From: Candidatus Roizmanbacteria bacterium RIFCSPHIGHO2_02_FULL_43_11
GTDB taxonomy: Bacteria; Patescibacteriota; Microgenomatia; UBA1406; HO2-37-13b
Direction: 5' to 3'
Assembly (NCBI GenBank): GCA_001789515.1
Contig: MFZT01000045.1
Coordinates: forward strand, 1 to 10,040
Length of the DNA: 10,040 nucleotides
The position numbers and the translations under genes are program-made. The notes beneath the pieces were generated by a model. It was not told where the DNA came from. It did no database searches and saw nothing but the letters and a program-made list of their open reading frames with translations. Position 1 is the stretch's first letter; each line of letters opens with the position of its first letter. Of this stretch, positions 1 through 5,133 are shown one piece after another.

Positions 1-13
1 AGTTACCGGCATT

Positions 14-86
14 GTTCCCGTAGCTCAAAGGATAGAGCGTTGGTTTGCGGAACCAAAGGTTGGAGGTTCGATTCCTCTCGGGAACG
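14..86 (+). tRNA. tRNA-Arg (anticodon GCG), copy 1
   Basis: The sequence folds as a full cloverleaf: acceptor 14-20 with 79-85, D stem GCTC/GAGC, anticodon stem TTGGT/ACCAA, T stem 62-66 with 74-78 and T loop TTCGATT. The anticodon loop 45-51 places GCG at 47-49, which reads CGC and probably CGU. The D-loop GGATA supplies the A20-type arginine identity base, and the discriminator is G86. The 3' CCA is not encoded, since CA then T follows. Most bacteria read this codon box with ACG (inosine), so GCG is unusual. Confidence 0.95.
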
Positions 87-102
87 CATAGTTACCGGCA
101 TT

Positions 103-175
103 GTTCCCGTAGCTCAAAGGATAGAGCGTTGGTTTGCGGAACCAAAGGTTGGAGGTTCGATTCCTCTCGGGAACG
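103..175 (+). tRNA. tRNA-Arg (anticodon GCG), copy 2
   Basis: This is an exact copy of the tRNA at 14-86, displaced by 89 nt together with its 5' flank. It has the same fold and the same anticodon GCG at 136-138. It carries no separate promoter, so both copies are probably cut from one precursor that starts upstream of the window. Confidence 0.95.
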
Positions 176-190
176 CATGGAGTATGATTA

Positions 191-235
191 CGCTCGGATG
201 ACTTAGCGAGCGCAATTCAAAGTCGTTTTTGTTTT
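191..235 (+). terminator. Possible terminator after the tRNA-Arg pair
   Basis: A perfect 6-bp inverted repeat, CGCTCG (191-196) and CGAGCG (207-212), is followed about 13 nt later by a T-rich run (226-235). The gap between stem and T-run is longer than in a classical intrinsic terminator, so this is weakly supported. Confidence 0.3.
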
Positions 236-261
236 GCGGAGGCTATAGCTATATCGTATGA

Positions 262-267
262 TATAAT
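262..267 (+). promoter_or_regulatory. Extended -10 box for the 279-596 gene
   Basis: A perfect TATAAT is preceded by TGA (extended -10, TGN). It ends 11 nt before the ATG at 279, so the 5' leader would be only a few nucleotides. No convincing -35 is seen. Confidence 0.7.
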
Positions 268-278
268 TCCAGCATATC

Positions 279-596
279 ATGAGCTTGCAAAGAGCTGAAT
301 TGGTCGTAGCCCGACCTGTAGAGCATGTTGATCTAAGGGTGAGTCATGCAATACATCCTGATTTCTCTAAGCACTATCAAGGCGGTATCATCTCAATGTG
401 GGTTGAGATGGATAAGGATGATCCGTTTTACGAACTCTCAGTAGATGAGCTTTATGCATATACAGGAGCTCTCTCCAATTTCATGCTGCGAAGAACTGTC
501 TATGCAGACTTTATTGCCCGTTCTGGCATAGTATCTGATCATGTTTATGATCCGCTTCTTAACCGCTGGACAGAGTATCGGTCAAATGCTGCGTGA
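279..596 (+). CDS. Hypothetical 105-aa protein
   Basis: I do not recognise this protein. It is soluble-looking, with no signal peptide or membrane segment, and has no cysteine. Its middle and C-terminal half are mixed acidic and aromatic (for example DKDDPFYELSVDELYAYTG), then FMLRRTVYADFIARSG. The start at 279 fits the TATAAT box 11 nt upstream, which matches the promoter-to-start geometry of most genes in the window; no Shine-Dalgarno is present. It stands alone between the tRNA-Arg pair and tRNA-Trp, transcribed in the same direction as both. It ends in TGA, one of several TGA stops showing that the standard bacterial code is used. That it is a real gene rests on this promoter and on protein-like composition. 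Confidence 0.65.
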   Translation: MSLQRAELVVARPVEHVDLRVSHAIHPDFSKHYQGGIISMWVEMDKDDPFYELSVDELYAYTGALSNFMLRRTVYADFIARSGIVSDHVYDPLLNRWTEYRSNAA

Positions 597-712
597 ATTC
601 TAATGTGTCTGTAAAGTTTGGACAATCCGCGTGCCGTGTTGCCAGATAGGAAAGTAAGACCCAATTAGAAAAACGGTGCTTCTTTAAGATGGCTTCAGCA
701 TCGTCTATGATT

Positions 713-718
713 TATAAT
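713..718 (+). promoter_or_regulatory. -10 box for tRNA-Trp
   Basis: A perfect TATAAT ends 20 nt before the mature tRNA-Trp. The predicted transcription start near 725 leaves a short 5' leader for RNase P. The gene-free stretch 597-738 otherwise shows only a weak 6-bp inverted repeat (GGTGCT / AGCATC). Confidence 0.6.
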
Positions 719-738
719 ACGCTTGCAGACCCTAAAAT

Positions 739-809
739 GGGGGCGTAGTTAAATGGTATAACAGAGGTCTCCAAAACCTCTATTGGGAGTTCAATTCTCT
801 CCGCCCCTG
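739..809 (+). tRNA. tRNA-Trp (anticodon CCA)
   Basis: The cloverleaf is complete: acceptor 739-745 with 802-808 (first pair G-U), D stem GTTA/TAAC, anticodon stem GAGGT/ACCTC with loop CTCCAAA and anticodon CCA at 771-773, T stem GGGAG/CTCTC with loop TTCAATT, and discriminator G809 as expected for Trp. CCA is not encoded, since the DNA continues with CA then AAAGAGC. The anticodon reads UGG only, consistent with TGA as stop. The 3' acceptor strand plus flank (803-818) is shared with the right ends of the dispersed A repeats downstream, which makes this tRNA a candidate founding attachment site. Confidence 0.95.
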
Positions 810-845
810 CAAAAGAGCCTCACAGTAACCCATAACCTCCTATGC

Positions 846-851
846 TATACT
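846..851 (+). promoter_or_regulatory. Extended -10 box for the hydrolase gene
   Basis: TATACT is preceded by TGC and ends 6 nt before the ATG at 858. It sits 36 nt after the tRNA-Trp end. This geometry predicts a leaderless message and argues against the longer reading frame that would start inside the tRNA. Confidence 0.7.
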
Positions 852-857
852 ATCCTC

Positions 858-1604
858 ATGATTGACAGACGCCCATTCACGCTCCAAGAGTCTCCTGTTT
901 CAGGTGAAATTCATGGAGACCCCGCTTCAAAGAAAGTTGTCGTACTTTCTCATGGATTTGGCGTTTTTAGAGATTCAAGAGGTATGTATACAGAGCTCGC
1001 AGAACGACTTGGTCAAGATCGACTTGTTGTTCTTTTTGACTATGTTGACGTTGACGAAGCAGGGGACACCACAGTCCGTCCTCTAACAGAACAATCTGCA
1101 ATGCTCAACGCAGTGCTGAGACATGTTCGAGAAACTTACAACGTTAAGGAACTCTCAATTGTTGCTCATTCTCAAGGTTGTCTTGTAGTGGGTTTGTCTA
1201 ATCCTGACAATGTAGATAAGGTCGTACTCAACGCTTCGCCTATGGCAGCACCTAGTCAAGCAAGAATGCAGGAAACGTTTGGCTCACGTGAAGGAACTCA
1301 CATTGTTAGTGATGGTATAAGCACTATAAAACGATCAGATGGGAAATTAACTTATATTCCACCGGAATTCTGGGCAGAGACAGCAGGAATTCATCCTATT
1401 GAGCTTTACGCACGATTAGCAGAGAGGACCAATGTATATATCGTTCAAGCAATGCAGGATCATGTGTTACCTAATCAAGATTATTCCGCTCTGAGAGATA
1501 TTGAAGGCATCACATATATCGAGCTTGATGGAAATCATGATTTTGCTGGCGATGCACGAGAAGGCTGGCTAAATTTGATGGTTCAGCTTATTGAAGGAAA
1601 ATAA
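858..1604 (+). CDS. Alpha/beta-fold hydrolase (serine hydrolase)
   Basis: This is a 248-aa cytoplasmic alpha/beta hydrolase. It has an HGFG oxyanion-hole motif at residues 32-35, a nucleophile elbow AHSQG at 103-107 (Ser105), a candidate acid Asp201 in MQDHVLP, and a catalytic His227 in GNHDF. Length and motif spacing fit the Ser-Asp-His esterase/lipase-like hydrolase family; the substrate cannot be told. The open frame extends upstream to 783, but that would run through tRNA-Trp. The ATG at 858 lies 6 nt after TATACT and begins MIDRRPF, so it is preferred. It is the first gene after tRNA-Trp. It ends 13 nt before the kinase gene, and the kinase promoter lies in that gap. No repeat A follows it, so the hydrolase and kinase may form one two-gene unit. 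Confidence 0.85.
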   Translation: MIDRRPFTLQESPVSGEIHGDPASKKVVVLSHGFGVFRDSRGMYTELAERLGQDRLVVLFDYVDVDEAGDTTVRPLTEQSAMLNAVLRHVRETYNVKELSIVAHSQGCLVVGLSNPDNVDKVVLNASPMAAPSQARMQETFGSREGTHIVSDGISTIKRSDGKLTYIPPEFWAETAGIHPIELYARLAERTNVYIVQAMQDHVLPNQDYSALRDIEGITYIELDGNHDFAGDAREGWLNLMVQLIEGK

Positions 1605-1605
1605 G

Positions 1606-1611
1606 TATACT
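1606..1611 (+). promoter_or_regulatory. -10 box for the P-loop kinase gene
   Basis: TATACT starts one base after the hydrolase stop codon and ends 6 nt before the ATG at 1618. A separate promoter in so short a gap suggests each gene is independently expressed. No TGN extension or clear -35 is seen. Confidence 0.6.
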
Positions 1612-1617
1612 GTCGGT

Positions 1618-2109
1618 ATGAAACCTCTCACAATCATTGCTCAAGAAATACACAAACTTCAAACTAAAAAACCGTGTGTCATTGTTGCCATTGACGGAAG
1701 AAGTGGTTCAGGGAAAAGTTCTTTCGCTAAAAAGCTCCAAGAGTTCCTGCCAGAAAGCCGAATCGTGCATTTGGATGAGTTTGACTTGTATGAAGGCTCA
1801 CCAAATATCCAGAGACTTATTGAAAAGGTCATATCACCTTTGATAACAAACTCAAAAAAAGCAGAAATTGTTATTTTGGAAGGTGTTTTTGCACTAAGAG
1901 AAAAGCTTCTTGCATACTACGATTACAAAATTTGGGTAGACTGCCCTAAAGAAATCGGATTTGAAAGAGGTTTGAAACGCGATATTGCCCTGAATGGAAT
2001 CGACAATTCAGACAGATGGAGGGATTACTGGTTACCGAAGGAAGAGGAATATATTGCATCGGAGAATCCTCACGCGAAAGCTGATGTGGTGGTTGACGGA
2101 AACATGTAA
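1618..2109 (+). CDS. P-loop kinase, uridine kinase-like
   Basis: This 163-aa protein has a Walker A motif GRSGSGKS at residues 27-34 after a hydrophobic beta strand (VIVAID). LDEFD at 52-56 fits the base/substrate-binding acidic position, and VILEGVFAL (85-93) resembles the second core strand. The arginine-rich ERGLKRD segment (116-122) resembles a LID, and the C-terminus reads HAKADVVVDGN. This order matches the uridine kinase/phosphoribulokinase-type P-loop family; the true phosphate acceptor is unknown. The longest frame starts at 1591 inside the hydrolase, but the ATG at 1618 fits the TATACT box 6 nt upstream and the usual N-terminus. The stop TAA (2107-2109) overlaps the first two bases of repeat A1. 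Confidence 0.85.
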   Translation: MKPLTIIAQEIHKLQTKKPCVIVAIDGRSGSGKSSFAKKLQEFLPESRIVHLDEFDLYEGSPNIQRLIEKVISPLITNSKKAEIVILEGVFALREKLLAYYDYKIWVDCPKEIGFERGLKRDIALNGIDNSDRWRDYWLPKEEEYIASENPHAKADVVVDGNM

Positions 2110-2140
2110 TACGTTCCCACCTCGTGCACTAGCCCCTGCA
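2108..2140 (+). repeat. Dispersed repeat A, copy A1
   Basis: This copy starts AATACGTTCCCAC and ends AGCCCCTGCA, and overlaps the kinase stop codon. GCCCCTGCAAAAG (2132-2144) is identical to 803-815 at the 3' end of tRNA-Trp. It contains the palindrome GTGCAC. Confidence 0.85.
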
Positions 2141-2196
2141 AAAGGTTCCGACCAAACATGTACCTACCGCCAATGTACGATGTCAGAACTTCTTGG

Positions 2197-2202
2197 TATA
2201 CT
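2197..2202 (+). promoter_or_regulatory. Extended -10 box for the SET-domain gene
   Basis: TATACT is preceded by TGG and ends 7 nt before the ATG at 2210. It is the only convincing promoter between repeat A1 and this gene. Confidence 0.7.
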
Positions 2203-2209
2203 TGTCACT

Positions 2210-2536
2210 ATGACAGAGATCCTTATTGGAACAGGGGAACTTGCTGGAAAAGGCGTATATGCCGATAGGGATTTCAAAAAAGGTGATGTCGTAATTCAGT
2301 ACAATCTCGTTCCACTAACAGAAGTAGAATATGCCGCATTACCACATGGAGAAAGAATGTTTACTCATATCCAAGGAGGCACAATATATCTTTACTCTGA
2401 TCCAGAAAGATATGTCAACCATTCAACCGATCCCAACACTTATCAAGATCACACACTTCATGCCGATATTGCTCTTTGTGACATAGTTAGAGGAGAAATG
2501 ATCACTACGGATGCGAGGAAAGATGATACTGAATAA
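2210..2536 (+). CDS. Small SET-domain protein
   Basis: This 108-aa protein is almost nothing but a SET fold. ILIGTGELAGKGVYA at the N-terminus is the glycine-rich SET-N signature, RDFKKGDVVIQY follows, and RYVNHSTDPN (68-76) carries the NHS..PN methyl-donor-binding motif. DIVRGEMITTDAR (91-103) lies where SET enzymes have GEEL-x-(Y/F)DY. SET proteins transfer methyl from S-adenosylmethionine to protein lysines. Here the usual DY is DA and no post-SET cysteines exist, so activity is uncertain. The frame is open from 1994 inside the kinase gene, but the ATG at 2210 follows TATACT by 7 nt and begins the domain. The gene lies between A1 and A2, and its TAA stop touches A2. SET proteins are mainly eukaryotic but occur in many bacteria. 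Confidence 0.85.
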   Translation: MTEILIGTGELAGKGVYADRDFKKGDVVIQYNLVPLTEVEYAALPHGERMFTHIQGGTIYLYSDPERYVNHSTDPNTYQDHTLHADIALCDIVRGEMITTDARKDDTE

Positions 2537-2569
2537 AATAGTTCCCAACTTCGTACACCAGCCCCTGCT
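2537..2569 (+). repeat. Dispersed repeat A, copy A2
   Basis: This copy starts directly after the SET gene stop codon (TAA 2534-2536). It has the same order of blocks as A1 and A3 (AATAGTTCCCAACTTCG, then ACACCAGCCCCTGCT), with one base shifted near the left end. Its left part can form AGTT-CCC-AACT. Confidence 0.85.
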
Positions 2570-2598
2570 GAAATCAGTTCATCCATATAATCATAAGG

Positions 2599-2604
2599 TA
2601 TACT
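2599..2604 (+). promoter_or_regulatory. -10 box for the PDZ protein gene
   Basis: TATACT ends 6 nt before the ATG at 2611 and lies 30 nt after repeat A2. No clear -35 or TGN extension is seen. Confidence 0.6.
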
Positions 2605-2610
2605 TTTCAT

Positions 2611-3294
2611 ATGAGTATTAAAAATAAGCGAACTGAATTCATAACACTTATCGCAGCTTTGTTGTTGATGAGTGGAGTCCAAGGAACTTTTGGGGGTCTG
2701 TATGCTTTGAGAAATGGACTTGGTATTGTTTCTAAAGGTGAAACCAAAATTGTTAGAGTTCTGCCGAACTCACCAGCTGCTGAATCAGACCTAAAAATAG
2801 GGGACATTCTTCTTTCAATCGATACTCAACAGGTTGAATCTACACAGTCATTTTTGGAGATAACATCAAAATATAGGGATTCACCAATTCCTCTTGTCGT
2901 CCAACGAGATGGAAAAATGATGCAAGTTGAAATTACTCCACGTACAAATATACCAGCACATGAAGGAGCTCTTGGGCTTGAGATAACAGATAAGAAACAT
3001 GACACAAGACCTGTATATTTACTGTTAATAGCGTCAATAATAAGTTTACTCGTAGCAGTAGGTATCTGGCGATTGAAAAAATGGGCCTTATATGGTTTCA
3101 TCGCTTTGTCAGTTTACCAAGTATTGAGCTTGATCTACCCAATTTTAGCAGGATATCAAATTGTAGATAGCTCACGATCTCGTTTTTCTCCAGAGCAATC
3201 TCTATTGATTGCCTTATTTGTCATATTCGGTGAAATAATTTGGGAAATACTGATTGCAGCTTATATGTATCGAAAAAGGAATTTATTCTCATAG
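2611..3294 (+). CDS. Membrane protein with an extracytoplasmic PDZ domain
   Basis: This is a 227-aa protein. Residues 8-30 form an N-terminal hydrophobic anchor after a basic start (MSIKNKR). A PDZ-like domain follows at about 36-125: GLGIVSKGETKIVRVLPNSPAAESDLKIGDILLSIDTQQV has the carboxylate-loop-like and NSPAA..DLKIGD.I features of HtrA/S1C and site-2-protease PDZ domains. Three further membrane helices lie at about 134-154, 158-182 and 198-220, ending in a basic tail RKRN. No protease domain is present (no GNSGG or HExxH), so this is a PDZ scaffold or sensor rather than a protease. It may bind protein C-termini or unfolded peptides at the membrane; that role is inferred. The gene lies between A2 and A3. 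Confidence 0.85.
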   Translation: MSIKNKRTEFITLIAALLLMSGVQGTFGGLYALRNGLGIVSKGETKIVRVLPNSPAAESDLKIGDILLSIDTQQVESTQSFLEITSKYRDSPIPLVVQRDGKMMQVEITPRTNIPAHEGALGLEITDKKHDTRPVYLLLIASIISLLVAVGIWRLKKWALYGFIALSVYQVLSLIYPILAGYQIVDSSRSRFSPEQSLLIALFVIFGEIIWEILIAAYMYRKRNLFS

Positions 3295-3311
3295 TATCAA
3301 CTCACAAGCAA

Positions 3312-3344
3312 AATACGTTCCCACTTCGTACACCAGCGCCTGCA
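3312..3344 (+). repeat. Dispersed repeat A, copy A3
   Basis: This copy has blocks AATACGTTCCCACTTCG and ACACCAGCGCCTGCA and begins 17 nt after the PDZ gene stop. CCTGCAAAAGAGC (3339-3351) is identical to 806-818 at the end of tRNA-Trp. The left half contains the inverted pair TACG/CGTA. Confidence 0.85.
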
Positions 3345-3362
3345 AAAGAGCATTGTAGCAAG

Positions 3363-3941
3363 CTAAACGAACTTATCCTTCAGATCTTTCTTATTATAGC
3401 CTTCGTAAAACTTCAGAATCTCATCAAGATTATCTGATGAGAAAAATAGCTCCTCTGGGGCAATTCTCGAGAATGCTTTTTCATGCATTTCGCTCAAAAA
3501 AGTGAATAGGTTGTCGTAAAAACCTTCAAAGTTCATGATTGCAATTGGTTTGGAGTAGAGCTTGTTTGCTTGTCCACCAATTATCGAGCCAATTTCTTCA
3601 AATGTGCCATACCCTCCTGGGAGAATAAGGTACGCGTCAGATAACTCAATAATTTTTCTTTTTCGATCTTCCATTGTTGCAACGGTATATTCTTCATCAA
3701 GCTGATCAAACTTTTCGTAGTTTTTTGTGACTGCAACGAGGTCTTCAGCGAGAACACCACACAGACTCGTGCCTCCATGCTGTTTATACGCTTCGGCAAG
3801 CTTCTTCATCATCCCATATGAGGTGCCACCATAGACAATGCCGTGACTCTTTTGAGCGAAAATTTTCGCAACTGTCTCTGTTAGGTCAATATATTTTTGA
3901 CCGATATCAAGTGACGAGGTAAGTGTTATTCCAATTCTCAT
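3363..3941 (-). CDS. LOG-family protein (predicted nucleotide phosphoribohydrolase)
   Basis: This 192-aa protein has the LOG/TIGR00730 fold (long misannotated as lysine decarboxylase). YGGTSYGMM at 37-45 is the N-terminal nucleotide-binding loop, MEDRKRKI at 90-97 supplies the conserved Arg-Lys, and PGGYGTFEEI at 108-117 is the PGGxGTxxE catalytic signature. Family members hydrolyse nucleoside 5'-monophosphates, including cytokinin riboside monophosphate, to base and ribose 5-phosphate. The substrate here is unknown. The frame is open to 4115, but the ATG at 3941 (MRIGIT) lies 9 nt after an extended -10 on the minus strand and gives the normal family length. It is divergent from the small membrane protein gene, and both lie between A3 and A4, so they may travel together. 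Confidence 0.9.
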   Translation of the reverse strand: MRIGITLTSSLDIGQKYIDLTETVAKIFAQKSHGIVYGGTSYGMMKKLAEAYKQHGGTSLCGVLAEDLVAVTKNYEKFDQLDEEYTVATMEDRKRKIIELSDAYLILPGGYGTFEEIGSIIGGQANKLYSKPIAIMNFEGFYDNLFTFLSEMHEKAFSRIAPEELFFSSDNLDEILKFYEGYNKKDLKDKFV

Positions 3942-3950
3942 ATTGATATG

Positions 3951-3956
3951 ATTGTA
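3951..3956 (-). promoter_or_regulatory. Extended -10 box for the LOG gene (minus strand)
   Basis: On the minus strand TACAAT is preceded by TGC and ends 9 nt before the LOG start codon. It lies back to back with the plus-strand promoter at 3971-3976, so the two polymerases would compete for a 41-bp gap. Confidence 0.65.
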
Positions 3957-3970
3957 GCAGAAAGATTTGG

Positions 3971-3976
3971 TACACT
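3971..3976 (+). promoter_or_regulatory. Extended -10 box for the small membrane protein gene
   Basis: TACACT is preceded by TGG and ends 6 nt before the ATG at 3983. Confidence 0.65.
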
Positions 3977-3982
3977 TTGTAG

Positions 3983-4227
3983 ATGAAAGGTAAGGTGGCG
4001 GAAATAATCGGTTGGTATGGTACGTTAGCACTTCTTGCAGCATATGCACTTGTAAGCTTTCAAATTGTTCCTGCAAATGGGTTTGTGTATCAGTTCTTAA
4101 ACCTAACAGGTGCAATTGGGATAATTGTGATTGCCCTGTACAAAGGGGTATATCAATCTGTAGTGCTCAATATCTTTTTGGGGGGGGGATTGCGCTGGTT
4201 GCACTTATAAAGATTTTTGCACAGTAA
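3983..4227 (+). pseudogene. Small integral membrane protein, frameshifted in a run of nine G
   Basis: As read, the frame ends at 4210 after 75 residues with an unlikely tail, RWLHL. The run of nine G at 4180-4188 shifts the frame. One more G (or two fewer) rejoins IALVALIKIFAQ, ending at TAA 4225-4227, to give about 80 residues. The restored protein has three hydrophobic segments (about 9-28, 34-54 and 59-78) and the core IGWYGTLALLAAYALVSF followed by NLTGAIGIIVIALYK. This resembles small CBU_0592-like inner-membrane proteins of unknown transport or structural role. Independent support for the frameshift is that repeat A4 begins one base after the downstream stop, as with A1 and A2. It could be a homopolymer sequencing error, phase variation or true decay. 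Confidence 0.75.
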
Positions 4228-4260
4228 AATAAGTTCCAACATAGTTCACTAGCGCCTGCT
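4228..4260 (+). repeat. Dispersed repeat A, copy A4
   Basis: This is the most diverged good copy (AATAAGTTCCAACATAG, then TTCACTAGCGCCTGCT). It starts immediately after the TAA that ends the repaired membrane protein frame, and repeat B1 follows 6 nt later. The composite A4+B1 spans about 77 nt. Confidence 0.8.
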
Positions 4261-4265
4261 TTTCT

Positions 4266-4304
4266 AACCTCCGGAGTTCGGAAGGCCGCCCGGACAGTCT
4301 GAAC
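4266..4304 (+). repeat. Dispersed repeat B, copy B1
   Basis: This copy begins AACCTCCGGAGTTCGGAAG, and its centre is the 8-bp palindrome CTCCGGAG. GTTCGGA (4276-4282) can pair with TCTGAAC (4298-4304, one G-U), so the right half could form a hairpin. It is the only copy that lies wholly outside any coding frame. Confidence 0.85.
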
Positions 4305-4857
4305 CGAAACACCCATTGCTATGAGGTGTATCTAGACTCAATTTTGCCCATGTCATTGTGACCTGTAGTATATAGTACCACCAGTGCATCGATATAATTT
4401 GATGAGTGGCTACAATACTCTGTGGGTGTAGAAATACAATCGTGGATATCCATGTGAGAAATAATGCAGCTGACCGTTGTATAGCTTGCATCTTTATTCA
4501 CAGCGCTAAACCTTTCTTGGTAAGTCGGACCCCGCTTTTCATTATCAGCAAAGCTGACATGTCGAGGGCACTACACACAAAACGATATATGCAGTACTCT
4601 CGCCTGAAAAGCAAATACAACAGAACATCAAGGTGTAAATAAAAGTAGCCTCAACTTAATAAAACAGCAATAGTTGAATCTCATCAAAGCTACCGAAACC
4701 CTTTGTATCATTATTACTATAGGTTGTCAAGACCATGCAGGCTCAATTCTTGAGTTCTAAAACGAAGTGCAACACTGTTGGTAGAGTAACCTCCACAACC
4801 TTCAGCAAAGTAGTAATAATCCATTTCAATCCCATTGCTTTCTAAACACTTATCTAC
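4305..4857. other. Gene-poor stretch, possibly holding decayed minus-strand reading frames
   Basis: No convincing intact gene is seen. Two minus-strand stretches read like protein but lack good starts. One is 4319-4570, 83 codons after an upstream TAG; its only plausible start is GTG at 4501, and it includes AVNKDASYTTVSC and MGKIESRYTS at the end, with its stop 14 nt from repeat B1. The other is 4717-4824, 35 codons beginning MDYYYFAEGCGGYS. A 7-bp inverted repeat, AGGTTGT (4721-4727) and ACAACCT (4795-4801), lies in the second half. The plus-strand frame at 4406-4642 looks random. The best reading is remnants of one or two cassette genes; chance open frames cannot be excluded. Confidence 0.35.
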
Positions 4858-4863
4858 TATAAT
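4835..4863 (+). promoter_or_regulatory. Promoter of the toxin-antitoxin operon
   Basis: TTGCTT (4835-4840), a 17-nt spacer and a perfect TATAAT (4858-4863) form a good sigma-70-type promoter. The -10 ends 9 nt before the antitoxin ATG. Type II antitoxins usually repress their own promoter, so an operator is likely here, but no clear palindrome is seen. Confidence 0.65.
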
Positions 4864-4872
4864 TCACATATT

Positions 4873-5133
4873 ATGACCAAAGTACAACTTTCTCTAACCC
4901 CAGAAGAGGCAGCTATTTTAATCGGTTATGGAGACCAGTTTGGATATAGTCTGCCAAAAACTATTAAATTTATGATTAGTAAGGCAACGGAAAGCGTTGT
5001 TCGATCGGGCAGTTTACCTGTATATGACTTGCCCGACTCTCTGGAAAAAAGGGGTCTTCAGGCTCTCAAAGAACACAGGGCTGGAAAAACATCCGAAGTC
5101 AAAAATTTTGCTGAGTATTTTGACTCCATATGA
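4873..5133 (+). CDS. Type II antitoxin, ribbon-helix-helix-like
   Basis: This 86-aa protein is encoded just upstream of, and overlapping, a RelE-superfamily toxin. The N-terminus, MTKVQLSLTPEEAAILIGYGDQFGYSLPKTIKFMISKA, has the beta-strand, helix, helix pattern of a ribbon-helix-helix DNA-binding domain. The C-terminal half (about 45-86) is charged and likely disordered until it wraps the toxin. The expected role is to neutralise the toxin and, as a complex, repress the operon. Its TGA stop overlaps the toxin ATG in an ATGA junction, which favours translational coupling. Recognition rests mainly on the toxin and on gene order; no specific antitoxin family is claimed. Confidence 0.75.
   Translation: MTKVQLSLTPEEAAILIGYGDQFGYSLPKTIKFMISKATESVVRSGSLPVYDLPDSLEKRGLQALKEHRAGKTSEVKNFAEYFDSI

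Larger units (their letters stand above)
1..178 (+). repeat. Perfect 89-bp tandem duplication containing tRNA-Arg
   Basis: Positions 1-89 and 90-178 are identical. Each unit holds a 13-nt leader starting AGTTACCGGC, the 73-nt tRNA and a CAT tail. The window begins exactly at a unit boundary, so more copies could lie upstream. Zero divergence points to a recent duplication, gene conversion or an assembly artefact. Confidence 0.9.

Noticed and set aside
783-857. Longer start for the alpha/beta hydrolase
   Set aside because: It would begin inside tRNA-Trp and put the promoter within the gene; ATG 858 fits the -10 box.
1994-2209. Longer start for the SET protein
   Set aside because: The extension overlaps the kinase gene in another frame and passes through repeat A1; the domain begins at the ATG at 2210.
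3942-4115. Longer N-terminus for the LOG protein on the minus strand
   Set aside because: It would run through the divergent promoter region and the opposite gene; family proteins begin at the strand MRIGIT.
4228-4304. Minus-strand peptide read through A4/B1 (contains SGRPSELRR and EKQALV)
   Set aside because: The open frame exists because the repeat DNA is conserved. There is no start codon or promoter, and other copies change the frame, so it is not listed as a gene.
4406-4642. Plus-strand 78-codon frame
   Set aside because: Composition is cysteine- and arginine-rich and random-looking, with no promoter at the usual distance; it is probably the shadow of minus-strand remnants.
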